From positions 1-9,902 of the forward strand of contig CALCVH010000058.1 of the NCBI GenBank assembly GCA_937907585.1: DNA of 9,902 nucleotides, given 5' to 3'. Shown piece after piece: positions 1 through 8,255 of this stretch (its first letter is position 1; each line of letters starts with the position of its first letter). The notes beneath the pieces were generated by a model that searched no databases, was not told the DNA's origin, and saw nothing but the letters and a program-made list of their open reading frames with translations. Position numbers and translations under genes: made by a program. This DNA comes from an uncultured Bacillota bacterium. GTDB taxonomy: Bacteria > Bacillota_I > Bacilli_A > Izemoplasmatales > UBA1188.

Positions 1-1540
1 TAATACCTAATTCATAGTAATGCATTGTTCCTGTGCCAAGCGCAGTGAATGTGCCTTGCCAGATTGAACGAGGATCTTTTAAAGGATAGTGAGAATGTCC
101 TGAGAAATCCACAACCTGTGGATATTTACATATAACATCAGTTAGTTCACTTACATACCAAGCATCAGATCCATATACAGTTCCTTGAATATGTTCATGT
201 TGCATAACGAATATTGGTTTTGTAGGGTCTGCTTGTTGAGCTAATGCTAACTGGTTATCTAGCCATTCTACCTTTTCTATAGAGAAATGTTCGCCTTGAG
301 ATAGATCTGGTGAAAGTGATATGAAATGATAACCATTAATAACTAAGTGTTTATCAACTGAACCAAATAATTCAGCGAATTGAGATATTGATTCATCTCT
401 AGATGCGCCTCTATAGTCATGGTTACCCATAGAAACTATAAATTCAGTATCATTCTTTAGATGCGCTAAAGCTATAGTTTTAAAATTTAATAGGCCAGTA
501 TAATCACCACTATCAGAAACATCTCCAGCAAATAATGCCGCATCTAATTCTTTATATTTTGAATTTGAATTCGCAATTGAATATGCTTTATCGATTGCGT
601 TTGCGAGATTCTCATCTCTTCTTGATGGATTAGTTCCGATATGAACGTCACTTGATACCATAAACCTTAATACTGGTTTATAGTTAGCGTCACTAAAATA
701 TACTTCGTTAGATTCTACTGCTTCATTTGATTTAAAGCCCGCTCTTAAAACAAGATCATCTGAAACTTTATTTTTATTAAAATCCCATTCTTTTCCCATC
801 TTGTCATACCACCCAACGAATGTTTTGCCTGATTGAACAGGATCAGTTTCAGGTTTAGTTATATAGTCATCAGTTGTGTTAATTTCTTTAAATACAGAGC
901 CATTAGACATAAATGTAACCTTACTGCCGGTCCAATTTGAGTCAATAATTTTATTTCCACTTGTTCCTGTAGTAAATAAACCATCGCTTAGATAATATGC
1001 TTGATCTAATCCAGTAATTGTGTGTTCAGAGTATAATACATCGTCTATTTTTATATAATAATATTGACTTCCTGAATAAGTATCACCATTCATAACCGCA
1101 AGTCGACCTAGTTCAACATCGTGTGAACCAGTGCTAATCGCAGATGAACTCTTTGCATACTTAGTAGTGCCATCAACATCATAAGCGATATATGCGGCGT
1201 CTTTTCTTAACCAGAACATACCATTCATTTGCCAAGTATTATATAAATGGAATTGTGAACCATCTTCCCACGTATCCCACACATCAGCTTTAAATTTGAA
1301 TTTAAATACTACTGAACCATAAGTAGTAGTTTTATTATAAGTAAATGTATGATGTTCATCTAATATTGATACGTTGCCAGCTGGTTTACCACTTTTCTTT
1401 AAATCTCCAACACTGATTACATCAGGTGTTTCATAGGCATCACTAGCTTTAACAGTAGTATTAAGAGTAAAACTAAAACATAAAATAGTTAGAAAGCTAA
1501 ATATTATTAAGAATATTTTAAAAAACTTATTTTTATTCAT
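1..1540 (-). CDS. Secreted calcineurin-like metallophosphoesterase with InlB B-repeat (3' end outside window)
   Basis: The frame is open from an ATG at 1540 to the left edge, giving 513 residues without a stop. Residues 1-32 look like a signal peptide (MNKNKFFKIF, hydrophobic core, then TTVKA before SD). Residues about 38-205 are beta-rich and may be a concanavalin-A-like domain; that fold is a guess. Residues about 208-270 match an InlB B-repeat (Listeria-Bacteroides repeat): VTFMSNGS, then KTFVGWYDK, WDFN and LVLRAGF. From about 290 the full metallophosphoesterase motif series is present: D298-x-H300, GD340xxD, GN373H374D, H448 in QHEH, and GH482-x-H484. These residues would bind two metal ions and hydrolyse phosphomonoesters or diesters outside the cell. 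The start is supported by AGGAGG (1551-1546) five bases upstream and an 8-bp overlap with the preceding hydrolase gene. The C-terminus, and any surface anchor, is not visible. The substrate is unknown. Confidence 0.93.
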   Translation of the reverse strand, partial: MNKNKFFKIFLIIFSFLTILCFSFTLNTTVKASDAYETPDVISVGDLKKSGKPAGNVSILDEHHTFTYNKTTTYGSVVFKFKFKADVWDTWEDGSQFHLYNTWQMNGMFWLRKDAAYIAYDVDGTTKYAKSSSAISTGSHDVELGRLAVMNGDTYSGSQYYYIKIDDVLYSEHTITGLDQAYYLSDGLFTTGTSGNKIIDSNWTGSKVTFMSNGSVFKEINTTDDYITKPETDPVQSGKTFVGWYDKMGKEWDFNKNKVSDDLVLRAGFKSNEAVESNEVYFSDANYKPVLRFMVSSDVHIGTNPSRRDENLANAIDKAYSIANSNSKYKELDAALFAGDVSDSGDYTGLLNFKTIALAHLKNDTEFIVSMGNHDYRGASRDESISQFAELFGSVDKHLVINGYHFISLSPDLSQGEHFSIEKVEWLDNQLALAQQADPTKPIFVMQHEHIQGTVYGSDAWYVSELTDVICKYPQVVDFSGHSHYPLKDPRSIWQGTFTALGTGTMHYYELGI

Positions 1541-2858
1541 TTGTGCCTCCTAATCTATATTTTTCCATTACGGATTCTACCTTGCTGTAATCCTCGCTAC
1601 CATTATGCATAAACTTATATATTTCTTTCATAATAGGTTTCATTTGTAGTGATTCATCAGGATTAGCTGGAGCTGTAAATAATCCATAGTTGTTTTCACT
1701 AATATCTACATTGAATACATATAAGTCTGTAAGAGTATAGAATATAATGCATTCTACAAATGGTAATTCTTCTTTTATCATTTCTAGTTGTTTTTTAGTT
1801 TCTCTACCTATAATATCTCTTCTAGAATGATCCGCTCTATCAGAGTATCCAGCTTCTGTATACCAATGTGGTTTTTCACTATCTCCATGTTTAACGCAAA
1901 TTTCATAGAACATCTTACAGCCTACTACATAGTCTTTTGTCATCAATTGAACACCATTTTCTGTTGGGCTAATTGGATTAACTAATGTATTAACGTTAGC
2001 GTATGGATGTAAATCTATACAATCAAAATAGTCATCAGGATTTACTGAGCACTTTAAATCATCTCCAGTTGGATGACATCCACTTTCAATTGCTTGATAG
2101 ATATATTCTAAATAATCTAGACAAGTAGGAAGAGTGGTTAATGCTGGGGTCATCATCTTGTTATTAGGATTAACTTTCTTTATTTCTTGTCTAATGTAAT
2201 AACATAAATCTGCACAGATATGAGCTTCGTCACTTGCTGTATACATAAACTCAATCTGTTTAGTTCCCCACAACATTCCATTTCTTGAAATTACTTCATT
2301 ATTTGGAACGTCTGGTTCATTAATCGGTTCAAAATAATTAATTTCAGGGAATTCTTCAGCCATCATTCTATATCCTGTTGAATTCACCTTTAACCATCTG
2401 ATATACGCATCTCTTTCTGTATATGGATCAGGTGTACAGATTGGGTGAGTCGATTTATAACCATATGGATATAAGAATGTATCTGTAGCGTATACTATTC
2501 TTTCAACTCCCGCATTCTTTAAATCATCAACGATTATTCTCATCTGATCTTTAGTTGCTTGATTGAATCTTACTGTATCATTTGTATCTACATAGAATAG
2601 ATTGTTTAATGTTACATTTAATCTGAACACTTTCATATCGAGAGCGCCAACCATAGATGATATAAAATCTGTAGTTAATGCTGGTTCCATTTTTCTTATT
2701 TCATAATAGTGTTCTTGAACACCTATAAAATATTTATCATCAAAATTAAATCCAGTATTTTCATTATTATCAGTTGTTGTTTTATTATGACAGCCTACTA
2801 AAACTAACGCTGAAAGAATAAGGATTAATAAGCTTAAAACATTAAAAGTCTTTTTCAT
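1533..2858 (-). CDS. Lipoprotein glycoside hydrolase, clan GH-A (GH5/GH39-like TIM barrel)
   Basis: This 441-residue protein has a lipoprotein signal peptide: MKK, a hydrophobic stretch, and lipobox LVGC with acylated Cys23, so it should sit on the outer face of the membrane. The body reads as a (beta/alpha)8 glycosidase. FEPINEPD (176-183) places the clan GH-A acid/base Glu181 after Asn180. WYTEAG (332-337) supplies the nucleophile Glu335. DLHPYA (282-287) resembles the His/Tyr-containing strand found ahead of the nucleophile in this clan. A retaining mechanism follows from the clan assignment. The exact GH family and sugar specificity cannot be read; GH39, GH5 or an unclassified relative are all possible. 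Ten further cysteines in the mature protein are unusual. The ATG overlaps the stop of the upstream surface-protein gene by one base (TAATG), and the 3' end overlaps the phosphoesterase start by 8 bp, so it is expected to work with both. Confidence 0.85.
   Translation of the reverse strand: MKKTFNVLSLLILILSALVLVGCHNKTTTDNNENTGFNFDDKYFIGVQEHYYEIRKMEPALTTDFISSMVGALDMKVFRLNVTLNNLFYVDTNDTVRFNQATKDQMRIIVDDLKNAGVERIVYATDTFLYPYGYKSTHPICTPDPYTERDAYIRWLKVNSTGYRMMAEEFPEINYFEPINEPDVPNNEVISRNGMLWGTKQIEFMYTASDEAHICADLCYYIRQEIKKVNPNNKMMTPALTTLPTCLDYLEYIYQAIESGCHPTGDDLKCSVNPDDYFDCIDLHPYANVNTLVNPISPTENGVQLMTKDYVVGCKMFYEICVKHGDSEKPHWYTEAGYSDRADHSRRDIIGRETKKQLEMIKEELPFVECIIFYTLTDLYVFNVDISENNYGLFTAPANPDESLQMKPIMKEIYKFMHNGSEDYSKVESVMEKYRLGGTNE
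1546..1551 (-). promoter_or_regulatory. Ribosome binding site of the phosphoesterase gene
   Basis: AGGAGG on the minus strand lies five bases before the ATG at 1540 and within the last codons of the hydrolase gene, whose stop is eight bases further on. It decides the start of the phosphoesterase and implies translational coupling. Confidence 0.75.
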
Positions 2859-5590
2859 TATCTTTCCTCCTCTTTCTTTCTTATAAATAATACAGGTAAG
2901 GCGATTACTAGAGGTAAAGCGAACAATATAGATAATTCACTCTTACATCCTTTTTTATTGTTAGTTTCTGTATTTTCTTCAGTATTATTTTCAACTGGTT
3001 TATATACTTTAGATTCATCAAAGTCTGGTTTAACTTTCCAAACTGTTGCGTTATTTGGATCATCCTCATAATCTAAAGTTAAACATTCTTTTGAATTATC
3101 TAAAGAGAATAGATATAGATCATCTAACACAACTTTTCCATTAGCGTTAAAGATGATGTAATCTTCTTCTAGTGGAGTTGTAAAGGTATGAGTAAATAAA
3201 GTAGTAGATAATTTATCTAGTGGATCATAATAACCTTTATATCCAACAGTTAATTCATTTCCTAGAATGCTTATTTCAAAACGTTTACCCTTAATATATT
3301 CGAAATTAACTTCACTAGAATCGTATTCTGTAGTATTGTTTCCTTCTTTAACTAATATCTTATTAGACGCTTTATCGAATACAATCTTCTTATTATTTGA
3401 GAACATGATTTGAAGATTATTTTCCATTTCATAAGTAGTAAATCTAATAATTTCAAATAAGTTTTTATTTACTATGTTCATAGTGGAATCATTCATAACT
3501 AATTTCTTATCAGATACTCTAGAAACACCATCAAGTGAAATCTTATCTGATACTTTATTAGAATCGAATGATTCTCTTAATGTTAATTCTGATTCGGTTT
3601 TACATTCATCAGATAGATTAACCATCTTGTAGTTAGTTACGCCAAATGAAATACTGTTATTTCCTACTATTGATACATATCCATCAATATTAACATTAGG
3701 CATCTTCGCTCTTAAAATACCTAATTCACTATCTGGCGCATCAATCGCTTTATAGTAAACATATACTGTTCTATTCTTTCCAATGAACATCATATGGTAT
3801 TTTGTATTTTCAGCGTCGAATACGTTTACTTGATTTATTCTATATGTAGAGCCATCATCAAATTTACAGTTGATACCATATGTTACTCTTGCGGTTTGAC
3901 CACTATCGCATCTAAGTAAGAATGCGCTATTTGATAAACTGCCTGGAAGCAATACATCAAATAGTGACTTTCTACCGAATGATAAGCCGAACATATTGCC
4001 TTGGTTTCTTGTGAATAATTCGATATCAAATTCACAAATCCATTCTGAATATTCTTTACTGTAGCCAAATCTAGAATATGGACCAGCGTTTGTGAAAGTT
4101 AAAGATGTAACTCCTGTCGTCCAGTCTTCTTCTAAAGATACGCCACTACCTAAAGAATATTTTTGATTGTTTATATAAGGTTCAGTGAATAATGGATCAG
4201 TTTCATCAGGCACTCTAATTCCTTTAAAATCATTTGAAGCGTCTTCTGAATCATATTTGTTATATACGTTTCTTTTGAGTTCAAATTCTTTCATTTCAGC
4301 GCTTGATGATAAACTAGAGTTTAAATCAACTAGTCCTACACCAACTTCACCATAAAAATCAATATTATCAAATTTGTAAGTTAAACCATTAAATGATAGA
4401 TATGCATTATTAGATGCGTCTAATTTAAATGAATAATCTAGATATTTACCATTTCCTAGTTTAGTTAATGAAACAAGATAGTTATTACTTCTATCTATTG
4501 TTCCATTTTTAATAGATACTACTTCCGCTGTTAGACTATCTTTTTTAATAAATCCAATAGCGTTTTTCTCATCTATTCTTGTATCATCACTAGATAATCC
4601 AAATCCAAATCCAAAGAATGAATTATCTTCTAATTTGTTAAGTTTAATACTATACTTAAGTTCATATGGTACACTTACGTTTTCAAGTTTAGTTAAAGAA
4701 TTAGAATTCATTATAGATTCATTTGATGAATCCATCTTTACAGAACTAACTCTTGAAACATAACAGTTACCTTCGTTTAAGTTATCATTGATATGGAAAT
4801 TACCTAGTGAAGCATCTGTTGAAGGGTATGTGAGTGTATTAGTTTTAAAATCATCTGTGAATACTAATTTATCATTTTGATATACTTCAAAATTAGTTAA
4901 ATCCATTTCAACTACGTCCCAGAAGAATCCACAATATCCATATGGACATCTAGGGTTATTTAATTTAAATGGCATTGACTTACTTGAATATACAGTCTCT
5001 CCATCTCTAAAATATTCAGCGTACATTTCAGTAACTGTATCTGATTTTCTTTCAATTACTAAAGAGACATCAGTTCTTAATAAATCAGAAAACAAGCCAT
5101 TGAATCCACGAAGAACGTGTTCGTTAATTAGTTCCTGATTTACCGCAAGGTTATGTTGCCAGTCAGTGAAAACTAACTGATTGTTCCAAAATTGAACTTT
5201 ACAGTCAACATCAGGTTCTTTTTGTGGTGTTGATGGTGATAACATTCCAATATTGAATGAAATATTAGATTCAGTCTGGCCTGATTGAGGATAAATAGTA
5301 AAGTTAAATTGAGTTTTATTAGCTAATGTTACCGCATTAATAATAGGTCCAAATCCATAAGATACTGGGCTTATACAGTGAAGTCCATTATAGTTTAGTT
5401 CTAGTTCAGCACCATTTAGTTTCCAGCTTGGATCAAGTGTTTCTTTATTAAATTTATCAGAAACTACTTGTTCAACATGGAATCCTTTTGTTTCTTCTGC
5501 GCTAATGTTTTTATCGTTATCAAAGTTTAAAACAAATAGTAATCCAAAAAGATAAATGAACATTAAGGCGAATAAAAGCTTTTTATGCAT
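2858..5590 (-). CDS. Large surface protein with four predicted concanavalin-A-like domains and a C-terminal Cys/membrane tail
   Basis: This 910-residue exported protein is not one I recognise by name. An N-terminal signal peptide or anchor (MHKKLLFALM, hydrophobic to about residue 22) is followed by four beta-rich units, roughly 44-240, 245-440, 475-660 and 672-835. Three begin with a similar motif (SDKFNKETL, TDDFKTNTL, RESFDSNKV). All end in a short strand such as FEVYQ, FELKR, YKMVN or LYLFS, the pattern of concanavalin-A-like (LamG/DUF1080-like) sandwiches. No catalytic motif is apparent, so glycan binding is the likely role. An Asn/Glu/Thr-rich linker (about 866-880) precedes GC (881-882), a membrane helix (about 886-903) and the basic-acidic end RKKEEER. 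There is no LPXTG motif, so the tail probably anchors it directly in the membrane. AAGGAG (5603-5598) lies seven bases before the ATG and just past the stop of the permease gene. A secreted carbohydrate-active enzyme with diverged catalytic residues remains possible. Confidence 0.8.
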   Translation of the reverse strand: MHKKLLFALMFIYLFGLLFVLNFDNDKNISAEETKGFHVEQVVSDKFNKETLDPSWKLNGAELELNYNGLHCISPVSYGFGPIINAVTLANKTQFNFTIYPQSGQTESNISFNIGMLSPSTPQKEPDVDCKVQFWNNQLVFTDWQHNLAVNQELINEHVLRGFNGLFSDLLRTDVSLVIERKSDTVTEMYAEYFRDGETVYSSKSMPFKLNNPRCPYGYCGFFWDVVEMDLTNFEVYQNDKLVFTDDFKTNTLTYPSTDASLGNFHINDNLNEGNCYVSRVSSVKMDSSNESIMNSNSLTKLENVSVPYELKYSIKLNKLEDNSFFGFGFGLSSDDTRIDEKNAIGFIKKDSLTAEVVSIKNGTIDRSNNYLVSLTKLGNGKYLDYSFKLDASNNAYLSFNGLTYKFDNIDFYGEVGVGLVDLNSSLSSSAEMKEFELKRNVYNKYDSEDASNDFKGIRVPDETDPLFTEPYINNQKYSLGSGVSLEEDWTTGVTSLTFTNAGPYSRFGYSKEYSEWICEFDIELFTRNQGNMFGLSFGRKSLFDVLLPGSLSNSAFLLRCDSGQTARVTYGINCKFDDGSTYRINQVNVFDAENTKYHMMFIGKNRTVYVYYKAIDAPDSELGILRAKMPNVNIDGYVSIVGNNSISFGVTNYKMVNLSDECKTESELTLRESFDSNKVSDKISLDGVSRVSDKKLVMNDSTMNIVNKNLFEIIRFTTYEMENNLQIMFSNNKKIVFDKASNKILVKEGNNTTEYDSSEVNFEYIKGKRFEISILGNELTVGYKGYYDPLDKLSTTLFTHTFTTPLEEDYIIFNANGKVVLDDLYLFSLDNSKECLTLDYEDDPNNATVWKVKPDFDESKVYKPVENNTEENTETNNKKGCKSELSILFALPLVIALPVLFIRKKEEER
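2865..2872 (-). promoter_or_regulatory. Ribosome binding site inside the Glu tail codons of the upstream gene
   Basis: GAGGAGGA on the minus strand lies seven bases before the hydrolase ATG (2858). These bases are also the Glu-Glu-Glu codons near the C-terminus of the 910-residue surface protein, whose TAA shares one base with the ATG. Translation of the hydrolase is probably coupled to that of the surface protein. Confidence 0.75.
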
Positions 5591-5604
5591 TATTTTTCTC
5601 CTTT

Positions 5605-6603
5605 TTAGAATTCAACATCTGGTGTTAATTTTTTACCAATTACCCTAGCTAATGTGATTAATGGGAACATAATGATAGAGAACATAATACCGATCGTAGC
5701 GATTAAAATGTATCTTTCTTGGTCTGCTTGTTGAGCCCAATCAAATATTAGCCATGGTATAGTTTGGTATCCTCCTTCATATCCACCAAGAAGCAAATAT
5801 GGTTGAAGGTAGAATGAAGTTACTGCGGTTACCGCATTAACTAAGAATGTAGTGATTGTAGGCATTATTAGTGGAATACCTATTCTAAAGAATTCACCGA
5901 AGAATGTAATTCCATCCATTCTCGCAGATTCAATTATTTCTTTTGGAATTCTTTGGAACGCTGATGAAATTAATACTACGTTAATTGAAAGTCCAGCCCA
6001 TATACAGAAGATGTAAATGAGTGTCCAAATTCTTTGTTTATTGGTTATATCCCAACCGTTATAATCAATTCCAAATGATTGGATTAATTTAGCGACTGGT
6101 CCTGTAAATAATGCGCTATTTGATTCAAACATGAACCTAAATGCCATACAAAGTACAACTGTAGAAATAATGTTAGGCATAAAGAATATTACCCTAAAGA
6201 TTTTTTCACCTGGAACATGTTTCGCAAGCGCAAATCCTATAAACGTTGCGAGAGGCAACAACATCAAGTTAATCCATAAACTGTGGAAAGTATTGAAGAA
6301 AGCTGTATAAATTGTAGAGTGCTGTCCCATTGTGTCTATGATAAAGAATTGTTGAATCTGAACTTTAAAGTTATAAAACAAGCCTTGTGTATTTGGGAAT
6401 AAATATTTAGCTTCCCACCAATCCCACTCTAAGAATGGAAGAGCGAAAGTTCTAAGGTTTGTATATAACCAGAAGACAATCCAGTGTCCAATAGGATAAG
6501 CTAACAATAGAATAATAAATATTCTTTCAGCCATCTTTCTTTTTCTTTTAGCTTTGGATTTAACTTTTACTAAATTTTCATTAGTATCAGTTAAATTGTT
6601 CAT
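5605..6603 (-). CDS. Sugar ABC transporter permease, MalF/UgpA type (CUT1)
   Basis: This 332-residue inner-membrane protein is one of the two pore subunits of a carbohydrate importer. A very basic cytoplasmic N-terminus (KVKSKAKRKRK, residues 13-23) precedes about six hydrophobic segments starting near 28, 108, 137, 192, 250 and 300. The EAA loop that docks on the ATPase is clear at about 219-248 (IPKEIIESARMDG, then FFRIGIPLIMP). The length is close to that of typical family members. A periplasmic-type loop of about 50 residues rich in Trp and Phe lies between the first two helices, as in MalF-like proteins. The ATG follows the stop of the binding-protein gene by 12 bp, with a modest GGTGA ribosome binding site six bases upstream. 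It should pair with the MalG-type permease two genes upstream. Confidence 0.93.
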   Translation of the reverse strand: MNNLTDTNENLVKVKSKAKRKRKMAERIFIILLLAYPIGHWIVFWLYTNLRTFALPFLEWDWWEAKYLFPNTQGLFYNFKVQIQQFFIIDTMGQHSTIYTAFFNTFHSLWINLMLLPLATFIGFALAKHVPGEKIFRVIFFMPNIISTVVLCMAFRFMFESNSALFTGPVAKLIQSFGIDYNGWDITNKQRIWTLIYIFCIWAGLSINVVLISSAFQRIPKEIIESARMDGITFFGEFFRIGIPLIMPTITTFLVNAVTAVTSFYLQPYLLLGGYEGGYQTIPWLIFDWAQQADQERYILIATIGIMFSIIMFPLITLARVIGKKLTPDVEF

Positions 6604-6615
6604 ATTAGTTCACCA

Positions 6616-8241
6616 TTATTTTGTGATATTTGTTAGTTTGAATTTTCTAATCCAGTTGTTGAGCTCAGTAGTAGTTAATCTTGTGGTTACTTCATTACAG
6701 ATAGCTTCACCAGGTGTTTTTCCTCCTGGATCTTGCATAATATTTAATACTTGAATCCATGATACGTTTCCATGATATGAAGGGTCATTGTATCTATAGA
6801 TATGAGATACACCAGCGTAATCAGTAACGTTCATTGGATATTCATAGAATACTTCTGAATTGTAATAAACATCGAATAATGAATTAGTGAATGCGCTATA
6901 TTTTGTTCCTGTAACTTCTTCTCTTAAATCACAATTAAATGGTCTAATTCCACCATTAGTATCTTTTGCGAAATTATCTATTTCTTCTTCGCTGCACATA
7001 AATACTAAGAATTCTTTAGCTAAATCTAAGTGAGCCGCTTTCGCTGGAACTACAATACAGTCTGACAAACGTCCGTATAGAATATCACTTGATGAAGCAT
7101 TTAGCTTAGGAATATTCATAAATTTGAAATTAACATCTTGTTTTCCATCTAAATCACTATCTATATATCTATTTTTAATTACTTCATTTTCTAGATATGA
7201 ACTTGCGATAGCTAGTACTGGTTTTTCTTTAACTTTGTTCGCAACGAACAACTGTTGAAGTTGTTGTAAGTTAGTATTGTATGCATTACTTAAAGAATTT
7301 TTAAATGCGCCTTTTTCATCGATTATATATTCAGCAAATGTGTTATACGCTAGAGCTAAACCTGATTGTTTAAACACACCCATATCGACAGTCTGTCCAA
7401 CATTACTGTTGACTGTGTTGCCATAGTTGAAGAAATCATAGAAAGATCCTTCGCCTTCATATTTACTAGTTCTTAAACCTTGGCTTTCAGCCCACCAAGT
7501 AGTGATTAAGAAGCTGATTGAGTCTATATTGATTCCACCTGCCCATCCGAATGGAACATAAGTATGTGTATCATTTAATGCTTGTTTTTCACTAGAATTA
7601 TTATTAAATGCGATAACATCTTCACTAAATGCTAATAAGTCCTGATAAGTTTTTGGATAGCTAACCCATTTTAAGTCAGTTCCAATTAATCCTTCAGTTA
7701 CTTCAATTGTGCTTACATGCTTTATCGCTTTTAGAATATCTTCATTATATGCCATAGCGTTTGGTTGAACTGTCCAAGGCATAGCCCAAGGCACATATTC
7801 TTGTTTTTGAAGTTGTCTTTGAGAATAGAAATATCCAACGCATAAAGGATCAATAAAATCTTTAATCTTTTGTTTTCCATTTCTTGTTTCTACTTCTGTT
7901 TCATATACGCTTGATAGATCCGCTAGTAATCCACTTTGAACAAGAGATTTCCAAGGAATGCTTTCACCGATATAGATATCTGATAAATTGTACCCAGATT
8001 TCATTGAGTTTTCAGCGCCGACGTTTCCTTCTTCTGATTTAATTATTTCAACAGTGACATTCTTGGCTTCTTCAAATCTTTTAACTAGATTGTTTATCCA
8101 GTCTTCGCCATATCCACCATTAAAGAAAGTTATTTTTAAATCCGCTTTAGTGTTTACGCCAGGTGTATTGCTTTTAGTTTCAGTACATCCTGTAATCATA
8201 AATAAAGTTAATAGTAATACAATTATTAAAACCTTTTTCAT
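6616..8241 (-). CDS. Sugar ABC transporter solute-binding lipoprotein (family 1)
   Basis: This 541-residue protein has a lipoprotein signal peptide with lipobox MITGC (Cys19). The mature protein resembles family 1 extracellular carbohydrate-binding proteins: an opening strand LKITFFNGG, then NLVKRFEEAKNVTVEI, the SDIYIGES and LADLSSVYE region (about 87-114), an aromatic MPWTVQPNAMAYN (about 154-166), and a C-terminal lobe with IVVPAKAAHLDLAKEFLVFM (about 396-415). It would capture an oligosaccharide and deliver it to the two permeases that flank it. It is longer than the usual 400-450 residues, which suits a large ligand. Residues 361-369 form DxDxDG followed by a further Asp, a calcium-loop-like motif. 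AGAGG lies eight bases upstream of the ATG, 14 bp after the previous gene. The ligand is not deducible. Confidence 0.92.
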   Translation of the reverse strand: MKKVLIIVLLLTLFMITGCTETKSNTPGVNTKADLKITFFNGGYGEDWINNLVKRFEEAKNVTVEIIKSEEGNVGAENSMKSGYNLSDIYIGESIPWKSLVQSGLLADLSSVYETEVETRNGKQKIKDFIDPLCVGYFYSQRQLQKQEYVPWAMPWTVQPNAMAYNEDILKAIKHVSTIEVTEGLIGTDLKWVSYPKTYQDLLAFSEDVIAFNNNSSEKQALNDTHTYVPFGWAGGINIDSISFLITTWWAESQGLRTSKYEGEGSFYDFFNYGNTVNSNVGQTVDMGVFKQSGLALAYNTFAEYIIDEKGAFKNSLSNAYNTNLQQLQQLFVANKVKEKPVLAIASSYLENEVIKNRYIDSDLDGKQDVNFKFMNIPKLNASSSDILYGRLSDCIVVPAKAAHLDLAKEFLVFMCSEEEIDNFAKDTNGGIRPFNCDLREEVTGTKYSAFTNSLFDVYYNSEVFYEYPMNVTDYAGVSHIYRYNDPSYHGNVSWIQVLNIMQDPGGKTPGEAICNEVTTRLTTTELNNWIRKFKLTNITK

Positions 8242-8255
8242 TTTTTTATACCTCT

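Noticed and set aside
1788..1985. Plus-strand open frame of 65 codons
   Set aside because: It lies antisense inside the hydrolase gene, has no ribosome binding site of note and its translation resembles no family.
3883..4068. Minus-strand open frame of 61 codons in another frame
   Set aside because: It lies wholly within the 910-residue surface-protein gene in a different frame and has no start signal of its own.
2858..5590. LPXTG sortase signal in the surface protein
   Set aside because: The C-terminus has a hydrophobic helix and charged tail, but no LPXTG or close variant precedes it.
6554..6754. Plus-strand open frame of 66 codons
   Set aside because: It is the reverse complement of two well supported transporter genes; hydrophobic character comes from their AT-rich codons.
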